DNA from: Paenibacillus selenitireducens
GTDB taxonomy: Bacteria > Bacillota > Bacilli > Paenibacillales > Paenibacillaceae
DNA: 64,000 nucleotides
NCBI RefSeq assembly: GCF_002021565.1
Contig: NZ_MSZX01000005.1
Span: 434,027-498,026, forward strand
Direction of reading: 5' to 3'
Made by a program: the position numbers and the translations under genes. Shown piece after piece: positions 26,327 to 40,092 of the stretch (within the stretch, counting starts at the first letter, position 1; each line of letters begins with the position of its first letter). Under the pieces are notes generated by a model. The model did not search any database and was not told the origin of the DNA. It worked only from the letters and a program-made list of their open reading frames with translations.

Positions 26327-27487
26327 TTAGACCCTTACGCGTTGACCTTCGGTTAGCGGCTCACTGCTCTCCGCAATGATGCGATCTTTCATGTATACCC
26401 CTTGTAACACCAAGGTTTCTTGACCATTCGTCCCTCCTAATTGGACGGGAGCCTTGCGAACGATAAAGGTATTACCTAGCGGCCCTTTACGCTCTTCGAT
26501 GACAAGCACATAGCTGTTCTTCCCTTCCTGACGAATCGCTTGGTTCGATACGAGCATTCCGCCATCGGTCTTCTCCGATTGTGTCAATTCCACGCTCACG
26601 AGTTCATTCGCTTGAACATTCGGATGTTGGACCTTCACAACGACCCGTTGACCCGAAGCCGTCTGAGATGCATTCCCTCCCGATCCCTCTTGGAAGGAAT
26701 CCCCCCCGTCAGCGCCTGTCACTGTACGAATGTCGGTAATAACTCCTTCAACCGGGACTCTTGCCCCCTCATGTTCGACTTGAACATTCATCTTCTCCTC
26801 GATACGTAATTTCTGCCCCAAGGCATCCGGGATGACAATCTCGAATTGGTAGCCTTTCTGCCTATTCGCAAGGCTGATATCTGGCCCGCCGCTCCCCGAA
26901 GGCAGCTGCGGCGTCGCACGCACCTGGGTCACAACACCGTCAAAAGGCGCGATGATACGTCTGCGATCACTCGCCTCCGACTGCATCGTGTTCACTTTGC
27001 GCTCCTGAACACCAATGGCTAGTCGCGCACGTTCTAACTCCCGCTTCGTGCGGCGCACCTGCATCTCGTCGTTATTTTGTACGGCTTCAATATAAGCATC
27101 TTGCAAGTCAACAAGCGTTAGCCGCTGCTGTGCAAGGCCCGCCTGTACATCCAGGATTTCCTGCGCAGCAGCAGGATTCTCATAGGTAATTAACGTCTGC
27201 CCCTTTGCTACGTGATCCCCCTCTTTCACATGAACCTTCTGAACGGACCATTCCGCCGTGTTCGATAAATCGATATGCTGACGGGGCATCAGCCGAGCCG
27301 TGCCACGCCACTCGGTGACTAACGCACCTTGCCTCCCTAGCTCTGTTCGTACCTTCGGTAGATTTAACGTTAGTAAGGTATTGCTTGATAGGGTAAGGAG
27401 AAGGAGCAAGCCGATGAATAGCCCGGAGATCCACACTATTTTTCGTTTTTTTCTTGCATCCTGCGCTTCTGTGAACCCTGTAGCCAT
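26327..27487 (-). CDS. HlyD/RND-type periplasmic adaptor (membrane fusion) protein
   Basis: 386 residues with a single N-terminal membrane helix (about 16-38), a biotinyl-lipoyl hairpin (VQKVHVKEGDHVAKGQTLIT, about 81-100), a coiled-coil hairpin rich in Q, E, R and L (about 110-170), a second lipoyl half (IIAPFDGVVTQVRATP) and beta-barrel domains. Such adaptors normally serve MacB-type or other exporters; no exporter ATPase is present here. It is the fifth gene of the sigma-factor operon, 20 bases after a sugar-type permease. Its presence inside a binding-protein-dependent importer cluster is the odd point. Confidence 0.82.
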   Translation of the reverse strand: MATGFTEAQDARKKRKIVWISGLFIGLLLLLTLSSNTLLTLNLPKVRTELGRQGALVTEWRGTARLMPRQHIDLSNTAEWSVQKVHVKEGDHVAKGQTLITYENPAAAQEILDVQAGLAQQRLTLVDLQDAYIEAVQNNDEMQVRRTKRELERARLAIGVQERKVNTMQSEASDRRRIIAPFDGVVTQVRATPQLPSGSGGPDISLANRQKGYQFEIVIPDALGQKLRIEEKMNVQVEHEGARVPVEGVITDIRTVTGADGGDSFQEGSGGNASQTASGQRVVVKVQHPNVQANELVSVELTQSEKTDGGMLVSNQAIRQEGKNSYVLVIEERKGPLGNTFIVRKAPVQLGGTNGQETLVLQGVYMKDRIIAESSEPLTEGQRVRV

Positions 27488-27507
27488 CCGAACCCTCCTC
27501 TCATGAA

Positions 27508-28386
27508 CTACCCCTTGATCCCTGACATTTGAACCCCTTCGATAAAATAAGACTCCGCATATAAAAACAGCAGAACCATGGGCGTCATATAAATCAGCGA
27601 TGCGGCAAAACCGATGCCTTGGGCTTCTTTATGAATTCTAGATAAATAGAGCGATAATGGCTGCTTAAATGCATCCTCCAAGAAGATCAAGGGCTGCTCG
27701 ACCATATTCCAATAATCAACGAACAGTAAGACGATCAGCGCCGCAATCCCCGGCTTCATCAAAGGCAGCATAATCCGATAGAAAATTCGGTAATGTCCGG
27801 CACCATCCATCTGAGCCGCTTCAATCAACGCATAGGGAATCGAGAGCATAAATTGTCTCATCATGAACACACCGAATGCCGCGAATATCCCTGGCAAAAT
27901 AATCGCGCTAGCTGTATTCATCAATCCCAGCTTGTCAGCAATAATATAATTCGGAACCAAGGTCACTTGGAAAGGCATCAGCATCGTCATCAGGTAAACC
28001 CGAAACCAGCCTTCTCTCCCCTTGAACCGGAGCTTGGCAAAAGCGTACGCTGCCAGCGCACTTACAACCGTCTGTCCCACAATGATCGTTACGACCATCG
28101 CCACGGAGTTCCATAACATGAACAAATACGTCGGCGTCTCTAGCAATACGTTCCCGTACTGCTCGAAGGACAGCCAATCCGGGATGAGCTTCAGATTTAC
28201 GAATACAGGTGGCTCCCCTTGCGTAATGTCTGGCATTTTACCTACCAGTCCGTAATTGCCGCGAATTTCTTGCTCCGTCATGAGTGAGTTTGTGAAAGTA
28301 ATCACAATAGGCAGAAGCATCATAATCCCGATGCATGCCATCACCAGCGTGACCGATAGGTTCCAAATGAAACCCTTCTTCTTCAT
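27508..28386 (-). CDS. Carbohydrate ABC transporter permease (MalG type)
   Basis: 292 residues, six membrane helices. The EAA loop reads ALIEAAQMDGAGHYRIFYRI, the contact point for an importer ATPase. The N-terminal outer loop (GEPPVFVNLKLIPDWLSFEQ) precedes helix 2, as in MalG-like proteins. It pairs with the MalF-type permease encoded 13 bases upstream. No ATPase gene is nearby, so a shared MsmX-type ATPase is likely. Confidence 0.88.
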   Translation of the reverse strand: MKKKGFIWNLSVTLVMACIGIMMLLPIVITFTNSLMTEQEIRGNYGLVGKMPDITQGEPPVFVNLKLIPDWLSFEQYGNVLLETPTYLFMLWNSVAMVVTIIVGQTVVSALAAYAFAKLRFKGREGWFRVYLMTMLMPFQVTLVPNYIIADKLGLMNTASAIILPGIFAAFGVFMMRQFMLSIPYALIEAAQMDGAGHYRIFYRIMLPLMKPGIAALIVLLFVDYWNMVEQPLIFLEDAFKQPLSLYLSRIHKEAQGIGFAASLIYMTPMVLLFLYAESYFIEGVQMSGIKG

Positions 28387-28399
28387 TTTTCCTCCTGTA

Positions 28400-29272
28400 T
28401 CATTCCATAAATTGTGTATATCGCTTCTCTACCCGAAGCAGCATCGCCACGATGATAAAGATACTGATCACCATCAGTGTCGCAGCCGCAGATAGCTTCT
28501 GCACATCCATCGCGAGGAACATATTGTTCATATAATGCTGAAGTGTATAGATGCTGTCATGCGGGTAATCGCCTGCGATCAGGTACGTTTCTCGGAAAAT
28601 TTTGAATGTATTCATAATCGACATTAGGATGACGAAGACCATCGTCGGTGTTAAATAGACAAGTGTAATCCCATAACATTGGCGCCACTTGCCCGCCCCT
28701 TCCAAATCCGCAGTTTCATAGTAATCTCGCGGGATGCCTTGCAGCCCTGCAAGGAAAAGAATAATGTTGTAGCCCATATGCTTCCAAAGGTAGAACATGG
28801 AGATCACACCTCTCGCCCAGGCCGATTTCATCCAGTCTACCTGCTCAAGCCCAGCATCATGCATCCAAGCGTTAAGGGATCCATTCCAATCAAAAAGCAC
28901 TTGCCACACCATCACGACGGAGGCGACGGGCACAACCAACGGCAGAACATAAGCCATCCGTAGAAATTGACGCAGATAGAGATTCCGGTTCAGCACGAGT
29001 GCGATCCCGAGTGACAGCATAATCATCAGCGGGACATTCACCGCGGTGAACCAGAACGTATTCGAGACGGCTTTGCGGTAGGAATCGCTGCTTAGCAGCT
29101 CCCGATAATTTGAGAGTCCAACAAATGAGCCGCCAACCGTTCGGTCCAACACCGAGTAGACAAGCCCCATCCCGAACGGGATGAGATAGAATAGAGCAAA
29201 GCCGACAGCGCTTGGCAACAAGAACGTTACGGCCACCAACCCTTCTCTACGGCAGAGATGATTCCGCTTCAT
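28400..29272 (-). CDS. Carbohydrate ABC transporter permease (MalF type)
   Basis: 290 residues with six helices and an EAA loop DYYETADLEGAGKWRQCYGI (near 200). It starts MKRNHLCRREGLVAVTFLLP, and its start overlaps the stop of the anti-sigma-like gene by 4 bases (ATGA), so an importer component is translationally coupled to a sigma-factor module. It forms a pair with the MalG-type permease downstream. Confidence 0.88.
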   Translation of the reverse strand: MKRNHLCRREGLVAVTFLLPSAVGFALFYLIPFGMGLVYSVLDRTVGGSFVGLSNYRELLSSDSYRKAVSNTFWFTAVNVPLMIMLSLGIALVLNRNLYLRQFLRMAYVLPLVVPVASVVMVWQVLFDWNGSLNAWMHDAGLEQVDWMKSAWARGVISMFYLWKHMGYNIILFLAGLQGIPRDYYETADLEGAGKWRQCYGITLVYLTPTMVFVILMSIMNTFKIFRETYLIAGDYPHDSIYTLQHYMNNMFLAMDVQKLSAAATLMVISIFIIVAMLLRVEKRYTQFME

Positions 29273-30093
29273 GACTTCTCCGAAGGGATGTATGCAACGC
29301 TTGTACTTCCTGCTTGGAGGTTCACTTGGAACATCGCCTTGCCATCCGCTGCACGCTTGTAGATGATGATGGCTTGATCTACGCCTTGCGCCTCATCCGC
29401 ACGGACTCCCGCCACTTCTGGCTCATATCCTTCGGTGTGCACATCCAATTGCTTCAAGAATGTATTGGCCATTGCGATCGCTTCTGATTCCTGCAATTTC
29501 GATGGATGCTGCGCAAACGGCTCTATCCCAATCGTTTGAACAAAATGAATCTTGCCTGTATCCACATCGACATTGGCCACAACCTCTTTATGCGTCTCCG
29601 CGAATGTCTTTCCTTTCTCCATTAGAATGACATTCAATTGATGGATCCGCTCTCCTCCATGGATACCCTTGGCAATTTGTGCGCTCGCGATGTCGAAGTC
29701 CTTTGCCTCAGGAAACCCACGGTAAATACGCGCGAGCACTTCTTGCGCCGCCTTATTCTCGCTAATCTCATCCGCATATAAGTTCGTGGTGACATAATCC
29801 GAATCCTCATCTTTGGTGACGAAGCTGCGCACATCCTCCGTCCCGGATAGGTTGAGTAAGGCTCGAATCTGCGCCGCTACGACTGGCCCGGTATAGATGA
29901 CAACGGGCGTGAGCAGTATAACCGCAAGCACACAAGCCACCATGCGAACTTTCAGTTTTGATTTTGCTTTATATTTTTCATTGCGATAACGCGTGTAAGA
30001 AGTTTCTTGAATGCGCTTCTGCATTTCGGATGGATTTTCCATTGCTTCCGCACAATCCTGTAACTTATCGCGCAGTTGTTGTTCAATGGACAT
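29269..30093 (-). CDS. Putative membrane anti-sigma factor / DUF4179-like regulator
   Basis: 274 residues: a cytosolic N-terminal part of about 60 residues (RDKLQDCAEAMENPSEMQKR), one membrane helix (VRMVACVLAVILLTPVVIYT, about 50-70) and a large external domain. This single-pass layout, directly downstream of an ECF sigma gene and overlapping its end by 11 bases, is that of anti-sigma factors that hold the sigma factor at the membrane until an outside signal arrives. The classic zinc-finger HxxxCxxC motif is not seen. The start is ATG 30093 (AAAGGAGC upstream); a TTG at 30120 lies within the sigma gene. Confidence 0.7.
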   Translation of the reverse strand: MSIEQQLRDKLQDCAEAMENPSEMQKRIQETSYTRYRNEKYKAKSKLKVRMVACVLAVILLTPVVIYTGPVVAAQIRALLNLSGTEDVRSFVTKDEDSDYVTTNLYADEISENKAAQEVLARIYRGFPEAKDFDIASAQIAKGIHGGERIHQLNVILMEKGKTFAETHKEVVANVDVDTGKIHFVQTIGIEPFAQHPSKLQESEAIAMANTFLKQLDVHTEGYEPEVAGVRADEAQGVDQAIIIYKRAADGKAMFQVNLQAGSTSVAYIPSEKS

Positions 30094-30658
30094 AAAGTTC
30101 TTGCTCCTTTTCTGGTTCAAAATAGGGACTAAGCTCGCGAAGTTTTCCCAGTGCTGCGTGATGCCTAGATTTGACCGTGCCTACGGGAATGTCCAGCAAT
30201 TCAGCGATTTCTTCGAGTGTATAGTCGTGATAGTAGCGCAGAATAATCACCGTACGAAGTTTGTAGGATAACTGGTGAACGATAGTCAACATCTCCTGAT
30301 GGGTCTCGGCCTCAAGGACCTGACGATCCGAAAATAGATGCTCTTCCACTTCCAAGAGCCGCTTCTTCTCGAAGATTCGGAACCTCCTCCAACTTTTGGT
30401 TCGCCACTTCTGTATTTGCTTCAGCGCGATGCCATGCATCCAGAATCGGAAGGGACGTTTCGCATCATACTTGTCGATGGACCGCCACAGCTGGAAATAT
30501 ATCTCGTTCATAACATCTTCGATTTCATTTTTTTCCGTCATCAGAAAGACAGCGGAGCGATAAATTTCGGGGAATGACCATTCATAAATCACTTGAAACG
30601 CAGACGAATCCCCTTCCTTCATCCGTTCAATCCAATGCTCGATATTGATATCTTTCAT
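30083..30658 (-). CDS. ECF-type RNA polymerase sigma factor
   Basis: 191 residues with region 2 (SAFQVIYEWSFPEIYRSAVF, EDVMNEIYFQLWRSIDKYDA, FRFWMHGIALKQIQKW) and region 4 (LRTVIILRYYHDYTLEEIAE, LDIPVGTVKSRHHAALGKLR). No region 3 is present, so it is a group 4 (ECF) sigma. It heads an operon with a probable membrane anti-sigma factor, two permeases, an adaptor and two lipoproteins. ECF sigmas usually activate their own operon, and here that would place transport and adaptor functions under an envelope or nutrient signal. Confidence 0.9.
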   Translation of the reverse strand: MKDINIEHWIERMKEGDSSAFQVIYEWSFPEIYRSAVFLMTEKNEIEDVMNEIYFQLWRSIDKYDAKRPFRFWMHGIALKQIQKWRTKSWRRFRIFEKKRLLEVEEHLFSDRQVLEAETHQEMLTIVHQLSYKLRTVIILRYYHDYTLEEIAELLDIPVGTVKSRHHAALGKLRELSPYFEPEKEQELYVH

Positions 30659-31092
30659 GAAAAAAGGGCCCTCCTTAGTAAGCTTACAATCTATATTGCC
30701 TCGTTCACTCGAAAAGGTTCGATGGAAGCCTAAAAAAATTATGGTGATCCTAAACGGCCCCGTACTTTTTCAATAGAATATCTGATGCAGAGGTAATACT
30801 ATAAGGAGGCAGCGGTCTATAAGATGCGGTAGGACATTGAAGTGTAAGTCATTGCTATACCTTCAAAAACAGTTCCAAGCTCGCTCTTATGACGTTTAGC
30901 ACGAGGTCACTTCTGCTCTCCATGTTAGCTTAATAGATAACAACCGTGAAGTTAATGTCAGCAAAGCCTTTTTTTTACTACGATTTATTTGGGGGTTTAA
31001 TTAGATATATCATGTACAGGTTGATAAGGTGTCCTCGGTACATCATCGTTTTACAAGCATTTTGCATCGTTCAATACTAAATTCCAAGAAAT
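30659..31092. other. Intergenic region upstream of the ECF sigma operon
   Basis: 434 bases without a gene. It must hold the promoter of the sigma operon (reading left), and the minus-strand sequence GAACCTTTTC at 30711-30720 resembles an ECF -35 box, but no fitting -10 was found. Nothing else was recognised. Confidence 0.4.
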
Positions 31093-31128
31093 AAAAAAGC
31101 CGAATGGATCGTTCTCATCCACTCAGCT
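31093..31128 (-). terminator. Terminator of the large secreted carbohydrate-active protein gene
   Basis: Minus-strand stem AGCTGAGTGGAT with ATCCATTCGGCT (one G-T pair) is followed by TTTTTT. It lies just after the stop codon at 31136. Confidence 0.75.
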
Positions 31129-31135
31129 CATAGGG

Positions 31136-36452
<5,317 letters not shown>

Positions 36453-36455
<3 letters not shown>

Positions 36456-36512
36456 AAAAGAAACCTACATCCTAACTAACCGCTCAACTGCAGTGAGATA
36501 GGATGTAGGTCT
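36453..36512 (-). terminator. Terminator after the SGNH hydrolase gene
   Basis: Perfect 12-bp stem (36463-36474 with 36499-36510, ACCTACATCCTA on both strands) is followed on the minus strand by TTTCTTTTTT. It separates the SGNH gene from the large secreted protein gene. Confidence 0.8.
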
Positions 36513-36539
36513 TCCAAGTGAACAAAGCTTAATGATCCA

Positions 36540-37748
36540 TTATAATGGCGGCTGCACCAATAACAACTTCCCAATCTGGATCACTGTTTGATCATACCAA
36601 TCTGGATGCTGCCGAACATGTTCCATACTTCGTTCATTGCCGCATGCCTCAAAGACGGCCGCTTTGTCTGTCTTCTCGGTATCGATTTCGAAGCGAACCG
36701 TATGTCTCCCATTCGGGAGCTCCGGCAAAAATACGTACTGATTTCGATTATGATCGTTGTGTGGTGTGAACCGATCGACAACAAAGGGTTCCCCACCATC
36801 TACCGATACCTTCAATCTGCCAGAATCAGGCCCCCCAATATCGAATAACCCGATATGGGTTCCCTCGAACTGCACCGTGATAGCCTCTCCAGGATCGACT
36901 GCTCGCCATAGGCCGGGGAACAACCAATTGTACTCGCGCACTAAAGCAAAATCATCGGGAGTCATATAAGACCATCCTGCGGAAAAATGAGTAAGACTAT
37001 CCAGTGACAGCATGGTCGCATACTCCCAAGGATTAGCCGGGATTAACGGATTCTGAGGCAAGTGATGTTCCAACCTTCCCAGATGATCTCGAAGTTCGCT
37101 CATTTTCTCAAATGACCGGGTGATCGTATCCGTGTAAATCTGGTGTCCTTCGGGAATTGTCGGATGGATCGAATCATGCGTAAAAATAATGGCTCCGGGA
37201 TTGGACTGGTCTGCCCTTGAGGTGAAAATGAGCTTTCCCTCGGACACCAAATGACTAACTGCTACGCCCAAATGAATTGAAGGAATACCGTAGTAATCGG
37301 CCACTTCCTCTTGCATGAGAGCCCCCTTCTGGTATTCCCCAGACTGAAATCCGACCACATCCCGCTCCTTCAGCGTATAAACGAACAGGATATCGGTAAA
37401 CCGGCTGCGCTTGCGGATCTGACGGACAATTCCTTCGATCCGCGCCTTGGATTCGGGAACTCCGCCATCGTTACCCACAAATTCAACAAACACGAGATCA
37501 GGCTGATGACGCAGCACATCCATCTCCAAACGGGCGCAGCCGAGGTCCGATCCTGTCCCAGAAATGCCTGCATTCACAGAGCGGATATCCGCATTAGGAT
37601 AATGCCCGCGAAGCCAATCCGCCGACATGACCCTGTATCCTTCCGAACGCGTATTACTGCCGCCAAAATAGACGATTGTTACTGGATCCCCATTTTCCAA
37701 CTTAGGAATGACATTAGGCAGCCCTCTTCGAGGGAATAATTCCTTCAT
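36540..37748 (-). CDS. SGNH/GDSL-type esterase with C-terminal beta domain
   Basis: 402 residues. The SGNH blocks are visible: block I as FGGSNTRSEGY (near 26, GGSNT in place of GDSL), block II as NAGISGTGSDLG, block III as EFVGNDGG (about 88-95), and block V as DSIHP (D and H of the triad, about 198-202). A C-terminal beta domain (about 255-400) may bind carbohydrate. No signal peptide is seen, so it probably acts inside the cell, for example removing acetyl groups from imported oligosaccharides. The start is ATG 37748, seven bases after the oxidoreductase stop; a GTG at 37769 lies within the upstream gene. Confidence 0.8.
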   Translation of the reverse strand: MKELFPRRGLPNVIPKLENGDPVTIVYFGGSNTRSEGYRVMSADWLRGHYPNADIRSVNAGISGTGSDLGCARLEMDVLRHQPDLVFVEFVGNDGGVPESKARIEGIVRQIRKRSRFTDILFVYTLKERDVVGFQSGEYQKGALMQEEVADYYGIPSIHLGVAVSHLVSEGKLIFTSRADQSNPGAIIFTHDSIHPTIPEGHQIYTDTITRSFEKMSELRDHLGRLEHHLPQNPLIPANPWEYATMLSLDSLTHFSAGWSYMTPDDFALVREYNWLFPGLWRAVDPGEAITVQFEGTHIGLFDIGGPDSGRLKVSVDGGEPFVVDRFTPHNDHNRNQYVFLPELPNGRHTVRFEIDTEKTDKAAVFEACGNERSMEHVRQHPDWYDQTVIQIGKLLLVQPPL

Positions 37749-37755
37749 CACGACT

Positions 37756-39981
37756 TCACCTGACCTCACTTATCGTTTTAGGAGCAAACCATTTTACAGC
37801 AAACACTTCAAAATAAGGAGAACCATAAGTTGCGGAGAAATCAAACCGGATTCGGGTTACATCTTTCGCATCCACCTTATGTTTATTCAACGTAAGATAA
37901 TTCCCACGGATTTTAATTTCACGCTCGGTTCCGTCTTCTAAGGTTAAGGTCACATCATAATCTTGGATAAGTGGCTCGATCGGATCGTCGAAATGCTCCA
38001 AATCCAACTGTGAATTGAAAACAAGATGGATTTCGTCTACATTTTTGGGGCTTGCAAAACAGAATTCCAACCATTCCTGTCCTTCCGTACGTTCAGAAAT
38101 CCAGCCGTTCGGCAGACCATACGGTCTGGAGAAGCCGTTGACGACATTCTCGGGATTATACATATTTTGGGGTGGTAACAGATCCTTGAAGCAAATGCTC
38201 TTATTGAATTTCTTCAGCCTGGACGGCTCTTCCGGCCTATATTGGAAGCTGACCGCTCCTGTCATCTTCTCTTCATTGCCGTATACAGCAAGGCTCGCCG
38301 TACCTTCCAATACGATGTAGATTTTGTCGTCAGCCGGCTTCTTGCAGCCCAAGTCTAGCGTAATCCAGTCGTCATGACCGGCTGCAATAACCAAGCGGTA
38401 GTCTTTCATCTCACTGGTGGGAATGTAGTTTTCCTTCCGCTCCCCGCCAAGCAGCTTCACATGCAGCGTCTCCGAATGCTCAGACATATTTTTAATTTTG
38501 ATCCGTACGCTTTCAGCCACGGATGTCTGAATCGGCAAGACCAAACATAACGCTTTCTCCAAGGAAATCTCTTCAGTTGGCTGAAGATTCTCATAGCTGC
38601 GCTGAGACGAAGCACGAATAGTCAATCCGTCAGCGAAGTAAGGATCCAATTCCTCTTGAAGCCCTACAATCGTTTGCCCGTCTCGAAGCAGCAGCGCCTG
38701 CAGCTCCCCCATATGAGCTTCCACTATGGCCGCGGGGTCTACCTCATATTTCAAGCATAACGAAGCAGCCGTTCCAACCGCCTGCCCCATACAACCGCAG
38801 GTTGCCATGACCCTGGTAGATCCGAAAGCCACATGGGTAGCACTAATGTTGCGACCAGCGAACATGAGATTAGGAATATTACGTGAATATAAACTGCGGA
38901 AAGGGATATTGTACAATCCAGGCACGAAATTCCATGCTGTAGCCGGCCCCTCATCGTAGATGCCCTTATTCGCATGTAAATCCATATACCATCCTCCGAC
39001 GGATACAGCATCTTCGAAATGCGGCTTTGCTGTAAGATCGCTCTGAGACAACATGTGATCCCCAATAAACCGCCTCGACTCCCGCTTTCCCGGAATCGGA
39101 CATACATAATCTAAGATGAGATTGTCTACATGATCAAATTCGCCGCTATTTTTGATATAATCCCAAATCCCGTACACCAATTTCCGCAGTTCCAATGCGA
39201 TGTCTTCATTATTCTTGATAATATCCAGATGTCCGCCGTATTCCAGCCACCACAATCCGCCAAGTCCGTTAATTTTCCTTGGAAAAGACCGATGGTTTAA
39301 GCCTTTTCTGATGCTATCGAAAAAGGCCAACTTCGTAATATCATAAGCAAAGCCAGGCCTTTTGTAAGGAACGGAATACTCTACATCACGGGCTTGAAAC
39401 AGGATCGTATCGCCCATGGTGTAATGGTCCGCGACTTCAGGGGCCAGCGCCTCCTTGTATTCATGCCTCGCTTCTCTCCCCCATCGGAAGTGAGCACCTG
39501 CTTGATATCCGACAACGCCATCTCCCGAGCAATCGATGTAGGTTCGGCTTTCAAAACGAAATTTTCTTTCGGAAGCCAATTGAAGGCCCTCCACCCATTT
39601 AATTCTGCCGTTCTCCATGCCCGTTTCATGCACGCATGTATTCAGAAATAGAGAAATGTTAGGCTCATCATAAACCATATCCAACAAGACCGTATCCGAA
39701 AGCGAAAGCATAAGCTTCTTGTTGTATAACGGATTATAGTGAAAAATCTTCAACTTGAGTTCTTCCACCAACCCGCCCTCGCGTGCATAATAGGATGGAC
39801 TGTTTCCGAGATATGCCGATCCGTTGATATGAACCCTGACCTCGCTGCTCGCATTTCCTCCAAGAACCGGTCGATCATTAATAAGTGAAACCTGCAGCCC
39901 TTGGCGTGCGGCAGCAATGGCAGCGCATATCCCAGCAATACCTCCGCCTACGACGGTTACATCTGCTTTCATAAGCTCCAT
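37756..39981 (-). CDS. FAD-dependent oxidoreductase (FAD_oxidored family) with C-terminal discoidin-like domain
   Basis: About 741 residues. The dinucleotide fold VTVVGGGIAGICAAIAAARQ near the start is followed by GGNASSEVRVHINGS, a FAD-contacting loop of the FAD_oxidored family that is common in polysaccharide-use clusters. RNISATHVAFGSTRVMATCG (about 385-405) is the second family signature. The C-terminal 230 residues resemble a carbohydrate-binding beta sandwich. It is cytosolic. The reaction is unknown; the family is thought to act on sugar derivatives. Start: GGAGG lies 8 bases before ATG 39981; ATG 39996 with AAGGA is the alternative. It forms a two-gene unit with the SGNH esterase. Confidence 0.8.
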   Translation of the reverse strand: MELMKADVTVVGGGIAGICAAIAAARQGLQVSLINDRPVLGGNASSEVRVHINGSAYLGNSPSYYAREGGLVEELKLKIFHYNPLYNKKLMLSLSDTVLLDMVYDEPNISLFLNTCVHETGMENGRIKWVEGLQLASERKFRFESRTYIDCSGDGVVGYQAGAHFRWGREARHEYKEALAPEVADHYTMGDTILFQARDVEYSVPYKRPGFAYDITKLAFFDSIRKGLNHRSFPRKINGLGGLWWLEYGGHLDIIKNNEDIALELRKLVYGIWDYIKNSGEFDHVDNLILDYVCPIPGKRESRRFIGDHMLSQSDLTAKPHFEDAVSVGGWYMDLHANKGIYDEGPATAWNFVPGLYNIPFRSLYSRNIPNLMFAGRNISATHVAFGSTRVMATCGCMGQAVGTAASLCLKYEVDPAAIVEAHMGELQALLLRDGQTIVGLQEELDPYFADGLTIRASSQRSYENLQPTEEISLEKALCLVLPIQTSVAESVRIKIKNMSEHSETLHVKLLGGERKENYIPTSEMKDYRLVIAAGHDDWITLDLGCKKPADDKIYIVLEGTASLAVYGNEEKMTGAVSFQYRPEEPSRLKKFNKSICFKDLLPPQNMYNPENVVNGFSRPYGLPNGWISERTEGQEWLEFCFASPKNVDEIHLVFNSQLDLEHFDDPIEPLIQDYDVTLTLEDGTEREIKIRGNYLTLNKHKVDAKDVTRIRFDFSATYGSPYFEVFAVKWFAPKTISEVR

Positions 39982-40092
39982 TTTGATAACCTCCATGATT
40001 AGATCCTTCTATCATGGTAATCCTTTTGATCCCTATTTTTTTACATGATTTCGCGAAAAAATCATACATTTTTTGCAACCTTATTTGGATTC

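Noticed and set aside
30711-30720. GAACCTTTTC on the minus strand as an ECF -35 element for the sigma operon
   Set aside because: No convincing -10 box follows at 15 to 17 bases and no second copy was found to compare.
39997-40092. Copy of the YesN-type activator site before the FAD oxidoreductase gene
   Set aside because: The gap lacks the TATAAGAAATTCTTGAAAT block. Transcription may come from the kinase-regulator unit or an unrecognised promoter.
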